A DNA stretch of 20,921 nucleotides from DASZMJ01 sp035551935 (GCA_035551935.1 DASZMJ010000387.1:1-20921), one strand, 5' to 3'; numbered from the stretch's first letter, positions 8,006-16,472 are shown. Notes: generated by a model not told the origin, from the sequence alone. Numbers and translations: made by a program.

Positions 8006-9675
8006 TCTCGGAGTGCCCGTCGGCCCCGGAGGATCGGCCAGGGCAGCGCGACGAGGCCGACGGCGGCGAGCAGGAACTCGGACGAGGCGCGGCCCCATCG
8101 GGCGCGGTCGGCCGGCTCGGCGGCGAGGCGGAGGCCGGCCTGGGCGAGCCGGGGCAGCTCGTCGCGGGCGTCGGCGAGCGTCTCGGGGCCGATCGGCTCG
8201 GCGTCGCGGACCCAGAACATCCGGGTCCGGAGGAAGGTGTACTGCTCGTCGAGCAGTCGGAGCCGGCGCTGGACCTCGCGGAGCGCGGCCTCGTCGCGGG
8301 CCGACAGGGTCACGAGCTTGCGGCGGCGGTCGTCGAGCAGGCGGCGGTGCTCCTCCTCGAACTTCGCCACGACCGCCATCGCCTCGGCGTGTCGCGAGGG
8401 AGGGAGGGCCTCGATCAGCCGGTCGAGCCGGGCGCGGTCGTCGCGGACGTCGTTGACGAGGTCCATCTCGACGTCGGTCAGGTCGGCCTCGTGCCGCGCC
8501 AGCTCGCGGGCGGCGCGGGCGTGCTCGCCGCGGACGATCGCGTCGCGCTCGAAGGCCAGGCGGCGATACGTCGAGTTCAGCCGCAACGCGACCTGCGTCG
8601 TCGACCGCCCCCCTTGCACGAGCTGGCGGAGGTGCTCGAAGTCCTCGGCGGCGCGGTCCGCCAGGTCCGCCTGCTCGCGGGGCGAGACGACCGGCGCGGC
8701 GTTCAACGCCTGCTCGTCCTTGAGCAGCCGGCCGCGGAGTTCGAGCATGTCGGCGGAGCGCTCGGCCCGGTAGCGTTCGAGCGGGTCGGCGGCGCGCTCG
8801 GCACGGGCCTGCTCGGCGGCGGCGGCACGGGCGAGGTCGCGTTGCCGGCGATCGGCCAGGGTCCGATACCGCTCGCGCATCAGGGCCAGGGCCTTCTCGG
8901 CGAGCGTCGAGCAAGCGGTCAGGGCCTCGCGGCGGGCATCGGCGCCGGCCGCGCGGCGGCCTTCCAGGGCGATCCGGGCCTCGACGGCGGCCAGTCGCGC
9001 GGCCTCGGCGCGGCCCTCCCAGTCGAACGTGGCCAGGCGCTCGCGGGCCAGCTCGCGCGCCGCGGAGGTCGTCGCCGCGGCGAGGGCCGCGTCGCGCTCG
9101 GCGCGGCGACGGTCGAGCGCCGCGACGCGCTGGCGGATCTTGTCGCGATCGGCGCGCAGGGTCGCCAGCGGGCCGGCCTCGGGGCCGCCGGCGGCGAGGC
9201 CGTCGACCGCGGCCTTGCGGTCGCGGACGTCCTCCTCGGCCGCGTCGATCGCCTCCTTCATCTCCTTGAGCGCCGCGTCGATCGACCGGCCGGGATGGGC
9301 GCGGAACGCCTCGGGCAAGAGCGCCTCGGGGTTCTTCGACGCCTGCTCCAGCCCGGCCCGCGCGCGTTCGAGCTCGGCCTTGAGGTCGGCCGCCTCGCGC
9401 TCGGGGCTGACCTTCGGCCGCTCGGCATCGCGCCGAGCCTTCGCGGCCTTCTCCCGCTCGGCCAGCCAGTTGAGCCGCTCTTCCAGCGTCGCGCGCAGCT
9501 CCTTGTCGGCCGCGCCCTTCGCGTCGCCCGCGGCGAGCTGCTTGAGCCGCTCGGCCGTCGCCGCCCGCGCCGCCACCGGGTCGGCCTCGGGATTGTCCTT
9601 GCCCTCGTCGCCGACCGCGGCCCGGGCGATCATGCCCAGGGCCGCGACCAGGACCCCCGCTGCGATCCTTCGCAT
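7984..9675 (-). CDS. N-terminal half of an MscK-type channel: exported coiled-coil domain with one membrane helix
   Basis: This 563-residue protein has a signal-peptide-like N-terminus (MRRIAAGVLVAALGMIARAA). A very long Ala/Arg/Glu-rich helical region (about 35-500) is predicted by eye as coiled coil. A single hydrophobic helix lies at about 533-550 (FLLAAVGLVALPWPI), followed by basic residues. This is the layout of the periplasmic 'porin' domain and first membrane helix of MscK/KefA channels, and the next gene supplies the remaining helices and MscS domain. The two add up to about 1160 residues, close to E. coli MscK (1120). The ORF ends abruptly in the GTGCTGA repeat. Reading the frame with one repeat unit less would continue directly into the next ORF. 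The ATG at 9675 has GGGAGGGCGG just upstream. Confidence 0.82.
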   Translation of the reverse strand: MRRIAAGVLVAALGMIARAAVGDEGKDNPEADPVAARAATAERLKQLAAGDAKGAADKELRATLEERLNWLAEREKAAKARRDAERPKVSPEREAADLKAELERARAGLEQASKNPEALLPEAFRAHPGRSIDAALKEMKEAIDAAEEDVRDRKAAVDGLAAGGPEAGPLATLRADRDKIRQRVAALDRRRAERDAALAAATTSAARELARERLATFDWEGRAEAARLAAVEARIALEGRRAAGADARREALTACSTLAEKALALMRERYRTLADRRQRDLARAAAAEQARAERAADPLERYRAERSADMLELRGRLLKDEQALNAAPVVSPREQADLADRAAEDFEHLRQLVQGGRSTTQVALRLNSTYRRLAFERDAIVRGEHARAARELARHEADLTDVEMDLVNDVRDDRARLDRLIEALPPSRHAEAMAVVAKFEEEHRRLLDDRRRKLVTLSARDEAALREVQRRLRLLDEQYTFLRTRMFWVRDAEPIGPETLADARDELPRLAQAGLRLAAEPADRARWGRASSEFLLAAVGLVALPWPILRGRRALREVLSAEC

Positions 9676-9811
9676 CGGTGTTCCGCCCTCCCTGGAATCC
9701 GCCCCGCTCGGCCGGGCGGCGTAAGGTAGCCCAACCCCCCGGCGCGGGCAAGCCGAGATCGGGTCGCGTCGGCGTCCCGGAGTGTGAGCGGTACCCTTGT
9801 GGCCGACTCGA

Positions 9812-9898
9812 CTCCCGTAGGGCAGGGCTCGCCCTGCCTCCGCGCGCCCTCGATCGCGCCCTCGACGAAGAGGCAGGGCGAGCCCTGCCCTACGGGAG
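9812..9898. repeat. Perfect 29-bp inverted repeat, CCCGTAGGGCAGG family
   Basis: The arms at 9812-9840 and 9870-9898 are exact reverse complements over 29 bp, around a 29-nt centre. Each arm contains its own palindrome (GGCAGGGC-TC-GCCCTGCC). The centre repeats CGCCCTCGA twice. It lies between two co-directional minus-strand genes. The right arm encodes the last two residues (Leu-Pro) and the TAG stop of the flavoprotein gene. The perfect identity suggests recent insertion or gene conversion. It may work as a terminator or RNA-processing hairpin. Confidence 0.92.
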
Positions 9899-11248
9899 AG
9901 GGCCGACAGAGACGGGGGGTGAACCGCTCGAGACGACCTCGCCGGCGAGCCAGCCGGTACTCCAGGCCGCCTGGAAGTTGTAGCCGCCGATGAGGCCGTC
10001 GAGGTCGAGGACCTCGCCCGCGAAGTGGAGGCCGGGGACGAGCCGGCTCTCGAGGGTGGCGGGGTCGACCTCGTCGAGAGCGACGCCTCCGCTCGTGACC
10101 TCGGCCTTGGCGAAGCCGAGCGTGCCGGCGACCGGCAGGCGGAGCCCCTTGACCGCCTGGACCAGCCGTCTCCGCTCGTCGCGCGCCAGCTCCGGCCCGA
10201 CGCGATCGACCGGCACGCCGGCCGCGACGACGATCGCCTCGGCCAGCCGTCTCGGCAGCGCCGAGGGGAGCAACGTCACCACCCTCGGCCTGCCGACGCG
10301 GCCCGCGCCCTGAAGATGGGCGTCGAGGGCCTCGGGCCGCTCGTCGGGCGCGAAGTCGATCGTCAACGTCAACGGCCCGTTGCCTTCGTGTCGCGCGACG
10401 GCGCGGCTGACGTCGAGGATCGCCGGCCCCGTCAGGCCGAAGTGGGCGAACAGGATCGCCTCGCGACGGGACAACAGCGGCGCGCCCGACGGCCCGACGA
10501 TCGCCGCATTCGCATCGGGCACCGTCAATCCCTTCAGCTCCGTCACCCACGGCTCCACGACTCGCAATGGCACCAGCGCCGGCCTCGGCTCGACGATCGT
10601 ATGGCCGAAATGGCGCGCGATCGCGTAGCCGTCGCCGGTCGTGCCGCAGCCCGGATACGACCGCCCGCCGACGGCGATCACAACGCGTCGTGCGTACAAT
10701 TGTCCCTGCTCGAAATGAACCACGAAGCCTTCGTCATGCCGCTCGACGCCGACCGCCGCGCTTTCGCAACGAAGCTCGGCGCCGGAGCGACCGAGCCGTC
10801 GCACGAGGGCGTCGAGCACGTCGACGGCGCGGTCGGTGACGGGGAAGACCTTGCCGTTGCCCTCGACCTTGGTGGCGACCCCCTCGGCCTCGAACAGCGC
10901 GACGGTCCGCTCGACGCTCAACGCCTTCAACGCCGGGCCGAGGAACGACCCGCCGGCGCCGAAGGCCTGCCGGATGCTCCGGGCGCCGCGGGCCTGGCGG
11001 GGGTCATACGCCGGGTCGATCGGGCCGGAGACGACGCCGAGGTCGCGGAGGCCGCGCGCGTTGGTCAGGTTGCAACGCGTCCCGCCCGACATCAGGATCT
11101 TGACGCCCGGCCGGCGGTTCTTCTCGACGAGCACCGTCCGCCGCCCCCGCTCCGCCGCAAGGATCGCCGCGAGCAACCCCGCGGCCCCGGCGCCGAGGAC
11201 GGCGACGTCGTAGAATTCGGAGGCGTCGGGCGTCGTGGCGAGCGTCAT
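9890..11248 (-). CDS. HI0933/BaiN-family NAD(P)/FAD-dependent oxidoreductase
   Basis: This 452-residue flavoprotein begins with a Rossmann FAD-binding motif (VAVLGAGAAGLLAA, GxGxxG at 19-24). The family signature GVKILMSGGTRCNLTN follows at about 48-63, then GGRSYPGCGTTGDGYAIA in the middle and FGLTGPAILDVSRA. The C-terminal FAD-contact region (TSGGVALDEVDPATLESR, then GLHFAGEVLDLDGLIGGYNF) is complete. Proteins of this family are cytosolic flavin-dependent reductases, and the physiological substrate is generally unknown. The length fits the family (400-450). The ATG at 11248 is the first Met before the Rossmann strand; a GTG at 11320 would add 24 residues without family features. Neither has a clear ribosome site. 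The last codons and the stop come from the inverted repeat at 9812-9898. It heads the minus-strand run that includes the MscK halves. Confidence 0.93.
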   Translation of the reverse strand: MTLATTPDASEFYDVAVLGAGAAGLLAAILAAERGRRTVLVEKNRRPGVKILMSGGTRCNLTNARGLRDLGVVSGPIDPAYDPRQARGARSIRQAFGAGGSFLGPALKALSVERTVALFEAEGVATKVEGNGKVFPVTDRAVDVLDALVRRLGRSGAELRCESAAVGVERHDEGFVVHFEQGQLYARRVVIAVGGRSYPGCGTTGDGYAIARHFGHTIVEPRPALVPLRVVEPWVTELKGLTVPDANAAIVGPSGAPLLSRREAILFAHFGLTGPAILDVSRAVARHEGNGPLTLTIDFAPDERPEALDAHLQGAGRVGRPRVVTLLPSALPRRLAEAIVVAAGVPVDRVGPELARDERRRLVQAVKGLRLPVAGTLGFAKAEVTSGGVALDEVDPATLESRLVPGLHFAGEVLDLDGLIGGYNFQAAWSTGWLAGEVVSSGSPPVSVGPLP

Positions 11249-11363
11249 CGTTGTGTCGGTATCACATTTGCAGAAGATGAATACAAGACGGCCGAGCCGC
11301 CCCGGGACCCGAGGGGTCACACCGCCGCGACGCCATCGTAACAGCCTTCAGGACGCGATTCTC

Positions 11364-11909
11364 ATGGCAAGCAACTTCCGCCCCGAACGGAACGGCCTGG
11401 CCGCGCCGCCGACGCCCCCGCGACACGACCTCTTCAACCGCGTCGCCTCGTGGACGATCCGCGCCACCGGCGGCCGCTGGGGGTTCCTGACCGCGCTGGC
11501 CGCCGTGATCATCTGGGCCGCGACGGGTCCGTACTTCCATTTCTCCGATACGTGGCAGATGGTCGTCAACACCGGCACGACGATCGTAACGTTCCTGATG
11601 GTCTTCCTGATCCAGAACGCCCAGAACCGCGAGTCGAAGGCCGTGCACCTCAAGCTCGACGAGCTGATCTACGCCGTCAAGTCCGCCCGCAACGAGCTGA
11701 TCGACGTCGAGAACCTGACCGAGGAGCAGCTCGACCAGCTCGCCGAGCGCTATCGCGCCGTCGCCGCCAAGCACCACGGCCGCCTCCGCGATCGGCTCGA
11801 AGGCGTGGCCGACGAGGTCGGGCAAGTCGAGGGGAAGGTCGAAAAGGTCGAGGGGAAGGTCGAGGAGGTCGAGGACGAGGTCCGGCGGATCGGCAAGCCG
11901 ACCCGCTGA
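11364..11909 (+). CDS. Low-affinity iron permease family membrane protein with a coiled-coil tail
   Basis: This 181-residue protein matches the low-affinity iron permease family (PF04120): the FNRVASWTIRATGGRWGFL stretch leads into helix 1 (about 39-55), then WQMVVNTGTTIVTFLMVFLI as helix 2 (64-84), followed by QNAQNRESKAVHLKLDELIYAV. Members are small two-helix membrane proteins; iron transport has been shown for the fungal relatives, and the bacterial role is uncertain. The tail at 115-178 is charged and helical, with a repeated VEGKVE pattern (154-172) suggesting a coiled coil that could mediate oligomerisation. The ATG at 11364 has AGGA about 12 nt upstream; upstream in-frame codons overlap the divergent flavoprotein promoter region and are not supported. 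It converges on the VOC gene with 31 nt between stops. Confidence 0.88.
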   Translation: MASNFRPERNGLAAPPTPPRHDLFNRVASWTIRATGGRWGFLTALAAVIIWAATGPYFHFSDTWQMVVNTGTTIVTFLMVFLIQNAQNRESKAVHLKLDELIYAVKSARNELIDVENLTEEQLDQLAERYRAVAAKHHGRLRDRLEGVADEVGQVEGKVEKVEGKVEEVEDEVRRIGKPTR

Positions 11910-11940
11910 ACCCGGCGAAACGCCCCCGATCGCGACCCGT

Positions 11941-12417
11941 TCACTCGCACCCTTGCTTCTTGCCGAACTCCTCGGCCCTGCGCCTCATCTCGTCGGGGGG
12001 GACGTCCTCGACGTGGGTGGCGAGCGCCCAGACGTGGCCGAAGGGGTCGACGAGCATGCCGCTGCGGTCGCCGTAGAAGCGATTCTCGATCGGTCGGCGC
12101 ACGGTCGCGCCGGCGTCGAGGGCGCGGGCGAAGGTCGCGTCGACGTCCTCGACGTAGAACATCAGGGTCACCGGCGTGCCGCCGACGCTCTTCGGGCCGA
12201 GGATTCCCATCTCCGGGTGCTCGTCGGCCAGCATGACCGCCGCGCCGTGGATGCGGACCTCGGCGTGCCCGACCTTTCCATTCGGGCCGCTGAGCCGCTC
12301 GCATTCGACGGCGCCGAAGGCCTCCTTGTAGAAGTCGATCGCCCGCGCCGCCCCGTCGACGATCAGGTACGGCGTCACGCCCGCATACGTGCTCGGGATC
12401 GCCTCGACCGCCATCAT
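11941..12417 (-). CDS. VOC-family (glyoxalase/PhnB-like) protein
   Basis: This 158-residue single-chain VOC protein has two beta-alpha-beta-beta-beta modules. Module one runs from GVTPYLIVDGAARAIDFYKE (13-32) through HAEVRIHGAAVMLADE. Module two contains PVTLMFYVEDVDATFARALD and ends with FYGDRSGMLVDPFGHVWALA. This pattern is typical of PhnB-like/YdeI-like VOC proteins. The substrate and metal dependence cannot be fixed from sequence. The C-terminus (140-158) is short, charged and ends GCE. AAAGGAG lies just before a double ATG; I chose 12417, and 12414 is equally possible. It stands alone, convergent with the iron permease-like gene. Confidence 0.9.
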   Translation of the reverse strand: MMAVEAIPSTYAGVTPYLIVDGAARAIDFYKEAFGAVECERLSGPNGKVGHAEVRIHGAAVMLADEHPEMGILGPKSVGGTPVTLMFYVEDVDATFARALDAGATVRRPIENRFYGDRSGMLVDPFGHVWALATHVEDVPPDEMRRRAEEFGKKQGCE

Positions 12418-12872
12418 CCACGCTCCTTTCCGGACCGAAGCCGTTGCCGGCCGCGCCCGACCACCGGGACGGCGGCAACTGAACAAATTCATACCACGGT
12501 TCATCGGTCGAGGCCATCGGAAAACTCTATGAAGATTCCCGCGGCCTCGGCTCTCGTCGGGGCCCGAGCGGGGTCGCGGGCCTTTCGTCCGAAGAAGCGT
12601 CGCGCGAGTCCGAGAATTCCCGCCGGTTTTCGCCCCGGATTCCAACTGAGGGGGTAGCGGCTCCTCGCGGGAGGGGCATCGTCCGCGCGGCGTTGGCACG
12701 GGAACGACGTGACTGGCCTCCAGGTCTCCCAGAATCGATCGCCATCTCCACCGGACCGGACGGCGCCTTATCCGCCTGGTCGTCCAGGGGCCGGCGCGGC
12801 ACGAGCCCACATACCGCGGCACGGCACCACGACCGAGGGACGGTTGGGCCTCGGTTGCCACGGGCCGGCGTG

Positions 12873-13409
12873 GAACGAACCGACGAAGCGGTTTGGTTCA
12901 CAACGCGGGAGGGGCCGGGGGCCGGCGAGGCGCGAAACGAACCCACTTCGGGCGTCGGCGCGGCGCGAAACGAACCCACTTCGGCCGGCGCCGCGGCGCG
13001 AAACGGACCCAATTCGGCCCCCGGCCCGGCTCGCGCCCGACGAACCCACGGGCCCGGCGCGGAACGAACCGAAGACGCCCCGGTCCCTGGTCCCCGGCCC
13101 CCGGCCCCTCGCCGTTCGGAACGAACCGAACGGGGCACTGGGAGGCCTGGGAGGACGGTGCGGGCACCACGGCCGGATTCGGAACGAACCGAACGGCACG
13201 CTGGGAGACATGGGCAAGCTCTACCGAGGATTCCCGCCCGCGCCGAACGAACCCACCGCGCGGCGATCGGCCCCGAAAACGAACCCAATTCCGGCCCCCG
13301 CGCCGTCAAAACGAACCCAATTCGGGGAGGCTGGGTCCTCGCTCGTCGCGGCGCCCGACGAACCCACGTCGCGCCCCGGCCCCGCTCGCGACGAAACGAA
13401 CCCAACGGC
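12873..13409 (+). repeat. Cluster of at least 13 direct copies of an AACGAACC-type repeat
   Basis: Copies of (A/G)AACGAACCCA(C/A)TTCGG or its variant GGAACGAACCGAACGG start near 12873, 12935, 12968, 13001, 13039, 13061, 13118, 13181, 13245, 13276, 13308, 13357 and 13393. All are in the same orientation. Several are followed by a second motif of the type CTGGGAGNCNTGGGCAAG (13138, 13200, 13418). Spacings are mostly about 31-34 or 61-64 bp, so they look like a decayed tandem array. The copies fall in different reading frames, which argues against a protein repeat. Confidence 0.85.
12931..13062 (+). repeat. Exact 33-bp tandem period, four units, within the AACGAACC cluster
   Basis: Four consecutive units of exactly 33 bp (12931, 12964, 12997, 13030) each run from CGCG/CTCG through the ACGAACCCA core to GCGG/CCGG. 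Units 1 and 2 share the first 21 bases exactly; unit 3 has GGACCCAATTCGG; unit 4 is the most degenerate. This is the best-preserved part of the cluster and suggests growth by tandem duplication. Confidence 0.8.
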
Positions 13410-13575
13410 CCGATCGGGGGATCTGGGCAAGATCGGCGGGAAGAGGGGACAGCCCGAAAAAATCGGCACAAGCGATTCAAGTTCGCTGACCCGCAAAGTC
13501 GATCTCAACGTTAATGCCCGGAGACCGGGCGGTCGATTGTTCGTTTTTGTTCGTCGGCGTGAAGGGAGGGCTCCA

Positions 13576-16467
13576 ATGACCTTCACGATGGGTCGAGGCG
13601 GGATGGGCGACGGGAAGCTTCGCGGTCGGCGACGGCCGGCGCGGGCGTGGCGGCCGGGCGTGGGGGTCGAGCGCTTCGAGGAGAGGGCCTTGCTGTCGGT
13701 CGCCCTCGTGAGCGTGGCCAGCGGCGGACAGGCGCCCGGCGATGGGTCGTCGAGCCTCGCGCCGCCGACGCCGGGGCCGGGCGGGGCGCCGATCTCGGCC
13801 CAGGGGATCAGCGGCGACGGCCATCGCGTGGTGTTCGAGAGCGCGGCGACGGACCTCGCCGGCGGCGTCCAGGACGCCAACGGCCAGCTCAACGTCTACG
13901 TCCGCGACCTCGCCTCGGGCTCGACCCTGCCGGTCAGCGTCACCCCCGACGGCAAGAGCACCGGCGACGCCGCCTCGATCAACCCGATCCTGAGCCCCGA
14001 CGGCCGTTACGTCGCCTTCCTGAGCGCGGCCAACGACCTGACGGCCGTCGCGCCGGCGACGCCGGGCATGCACCTCTACCTGCGCGACCTGTCCACCGGC
14101 ACGACGACCCTGCTCGACTCCAACGTCGCCGGCCAGGGCTCCGACGGCCACGCGTTGCCGGGCTTCGTGTTCAGCCCGGACAGCCAGACCTTGGCGTTCG
14201 TCGATTCATCGACGAACCTGACCAATGCCCCCGCCCCCGCGACGGCCGCCGCCTCGGGCACGGCCTACGTCTACGCCCGCAACCTTGCGAGCGGGACGAC
14301 CAGCCTCGTCAGCGCCACGCCGAACGGCCAGCGGTCGCAGGGCGACCCCGCCGGCCTGGCGCCGGGCAACCTGGCCTTCAGCCCCGACGGCACCCGGCTC
14401 GCGTTCACCAGCGCCGCCACCGACCTCACGGCCAACGCCCCGGATTCCGGCGTCAACACGTCCGGCTCGCCGGCCGTCAACCTGTTCGTCCGCGACCTCG
14501 GCGCCGGCACGACGAGCCTGGTCAGCGCCACCGGCGGCGGGAGCCTCTCCAACGGCCAGGCCTCGGGCGTGGTCTTCAGCCCCGACGGCCGGCACGTCGC
14601 GTTCATCGGCACGGCGACCGACCTCGTCCCCGGCGTCACCGGCAACACCACGGGCACGCCGGCCCAGGACGTGAACAACCTCTTCGTCCGCGACCTCTCC
14701 CAGGGGACGACCGCGCTGGTCAGCGCCACCGCGTCGGGCGCCCCCGCGGGCGGGATCACGACGCCGGGCGTCTTCAGCCCCGACGGCACCCGGCTCGCGT
14801 TCACGAGCACGGCCAACGACCTCGTCGCCGCGCCGGCCGCGCCGGGGAATGGGTCGAATGCCTTCGTGTACAACGTCGCCTCCGGGTCGAACTCCCTCGC
14901 CAGCGCCACGCCCGCCGGCGCCCAGTCCGCCGGCGTCGTCAACGACCTGGTCTTCAGCCCCGACGGGTCGAAGCTCGCCTTCGTGAGCACGGCCGACGAC
15001 CTGACGGCCAACCCGGCCTCGGCCGCGGGCGCCAGCAACGTCTTCGTCCGCGACCTGAACGCGAAGGCCACCGCCCTCGCCAGCGTCACGACCATCGGCA
15101 CGCTCGCCCCGGGCTGGAGCACCAACCCGGTCTTCAGCCCCGACGGGTCGAAGCTCGCCTTCACGAGCACGTCGAATGTCCTGACGAGCAACCCGCCCGA
15201 CCCGGCCCCGACGACCATGACCCCCGACAAGCTCCTGCCCGGTCAGCCGACCGTCGCCATGCCGAGCAACGTCTTCGTCCGCGACCTCGCCGCCGGCCAG
15301 ACCGCGCTCGTGAGCGCGACCCCCGCCGGCCTCGCCGCCAACGGCTCCGTCGCCGGCCCGGTCGCCTTCACGCCGGACGGCGGCTCGCTCGTCTTCACGA
15401 GCACCGCGGGCGACCTCGCGGCCGGCGCCTCGAAGGGGACGAACGTCTACAAGGCCGACGTGCCGGCCGCCGTCCCGGACCTGATCTCGTTCGCGACCTG
15501 GCAGTACGCCGCGAACGAGTCGCAGTCGGGCGTAACGATCACCGTCGACCGCGCCGGCCCCGCCGACACCACGGCGCTGGTGCGGTTCGCGACCGCCGAC
15601 GGCACCGCGAAGGCCGGCACCGATTACGCCGGGACGACCGGCGTCCTGACCTTCACCCCCGGCGTGACCGCGCAGACCTTCTCGATCCCGCTCGCCCCCG
15701 GCGACCGCTTCCCCGGCACGAAGTCCGTCCAGCTCTCGCTCTCCAACCCCATCGGCGCCAACGTCGGCTACCCGACCGCGACCCTCACGCTGACCGGCGA
15801 CACGACGCCGTTGCCCGTCGTCCCGCCGGTCCCGACGCCCACGCCGCCCATCATCGCCAACCCCGTCCCCTCGCCGAAGCCCGGTTCACCGAGCACCCCC
15901 GTCGTCATCCCCGTCTACGTCGCGCCGACGCCCGCGCCCGCGCCGACGCCAATCCCCTCGAACACCACGACGACGCCCACCACGACGACGACGCCGACTC
16001 AGACCACCACCCCGACCACGACCCCGACCACCAGCACGAGCCAGGCCCCGACGACGCCCGCGGCCTCGGCCACCACGATCACCACGCCGGTCGCTGTCGG
16101 CCCGATCGTCTCGGCCGTGAGCGAGCAGGCCGTGCGGCGGCGGCTGACGGGCCTGGTCCTGTCGTTCAGCGCGGCGCTCGACCCGATCACCGCCGGCAAC
16201 ACGGCGAACTACCTCGTCAGCATCGCTCGCCCGTCGCGCAACCGTCGCGTGCCCCCGGCGTCGCGGCTCGTGCCCGTCACCTCGGCCACGTACGACCCGA
16301 TCTCCCGGACCGTGGCCCTGGGGCTCCGGCCCGGGCTCCGCGTCGGCCAGCGCTACCAGCTCATCGTCAACGCCGCCCCCGGCGGCCTGACCGACCTGCT
16401 CGGCCGGCCCCTGAATAGCCCCGGCGCCGGCCTTCCCGGCACGAACTTCGTCGCGACCCTGGGTTGA
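13576..16467 (+). CDS. Large extracellular beta-propeller / Calx-beta protein with planctomycete N-terminal motif
   Basis: This 963-residue protein carries a basic N-terminus and VERFEERALLSV at 31-42, resembling the planctomycete LEPR-XLL motif found at the start of large exported proteins. Nine PD40/TolB-like repeats follow (about 70-630), each with an FSPDG-x-x-LAF-x-S-T-A-x-DL core and usually an NVFVRDLA-x-GTT-x-LVSAT strand. A Calx-beta domain lies at about 635-745 (FATADGTAKAGTDYAGTTG). Next come a Pro/Thr-rich linker (746-838) and a C-terminal Ig-like domain (840-963, LVLSFSAALDPITAGNTANY). The likely role is surface binding or scaffolding; no catalytic site is visible. GGGAGGG precedes the ATG at 13576 by 5 nt. 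The frame is open to 12709 upstream, but only through the repeat cluster. Repeats 7 and 8 are nearly identical in DNA. Confidence 0.9.
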   Translation: MTFTMGRGGMGDGKLRGRRRPARAWRPGVGVERFEERALLSVALVSVASGGQAPGDGSSSLAPPTPGPGGAPISAQGISGDGHRVVFESAATDLAGGVQDANGQLNVYVRDLASGSTLPVSVTPDGKSTGDAASINPILSPDGRYVAFLSAANDLTAVAPATPGMHLYLRDLSTGTTTLLDSNVAGQGSDGHALPGFVFSPDSQTLAFVDSSTNLTNAPAPATAAASGTAYVYARNLASGTTSLVSATPNGQRSQGDPAGLAPGNLAFSPDGTRLAFTSAATDLTANAPDSGVNTSGSPAVNLFVRDLGAGTTSLVSATGGGSLSNGQASGVVFSPDGRHVAFIGTATDLVPGVTGNTTGTPAQDVNNLFVRDLSQGTTALVSATASGAPAGGITTPGVFSPDGTRLAFTSTANDLVAAPAAPGNGSNAFVYNVASGSNSLASATPAGAQSAGVVNDLVFSPDGSKLAFVSTADDLTANPASAAGASNVFVRDLNAKATALASVTTIGTLAPGWSTNPVFSPDGSKLAFTSTSNVLTSNPPDPAPTTMTPDKLLPGQPTVAMPSNVFVRDLAAGQTALVSATPAGLAANGSVAGPVAFTPDGGSLVFTSTAGDLAAGASKGTNVYKADVPAAVPDLISFATWQYAANESQSGVTITVDRAGPADTTALVRFATADGTAKAGTDYAGTTGVLTFTPGVTAQTFSIPLAPGDRFPGTKSVQLSLSNPIGANVGYPTATLTLTGDTTPLPVVPPVPTPTPPIIANPVPSPKPGSPSTPVVIPVYVAPTPAPAPTPIPSNTTTTPTTTTTPTQTTTPTTTPTTSTSQAPTTPAASATTITTPVAVGPIVSAVSEQAVRRRLTGLVLSFSAALDPITAGNTANYLVSIARPSRNRRVPPASRLVPVTSATYDPISRTVALGLRPGLRVGQRYQLIVNAAPGGLTDLLGRPLNSPGAGLPGTNFVATLG

Positions 16468-16472
16468 ACGGC

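Larger units (their letters stand above)
12418..13575. other. 1.16-kb gene-free region
   Basis: No gene is supported. It holds the upstream region of the VOC gene, a dense cluster of short direct repeats (12873-13409) and, near 13450-13560, a slightly more AT-rich stretch with a small hairpin (13516-13530, GCCCGG-AGA-CCGGGC) that probably belongs to the leader of the propeller gene. All six frames stay open for long distances because of base composition. A 42-codon frame at 12528-12657 shows no family features. Confidence 0.75.

Noticed and set aside
11249..11320. Longer flavoprotein start (GTG at 11320)
   Set aside because: The added 24 residues have no counterpart in the family and run through the probable divergent promoter region.
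12528..12657. Small ORF of 42 codons
   Set aside because: No ribosome site, no family features, and composition like neighbouring non-coding DNA.
12931..13409. CRISPR array
   Set aside because: The repeats are variable, spacing is irregular outside four units, intervening sequence is partly repeated too, and no cas gene is present.
12709..13575. N-terminal extension of the propeller protein through the repeat cluster
   Set aside because: The repeats fall in different reading frames along the stretch, and a strong ribosome site with ATG at 13576 sits just before the exported-protein motif.
13647..16418. Long Arg/Pro/Gly-rich open frame overlapping the propeller gene
   Set aside because: It is an out-of-frame shadow of a gene with clear repeats and domains.
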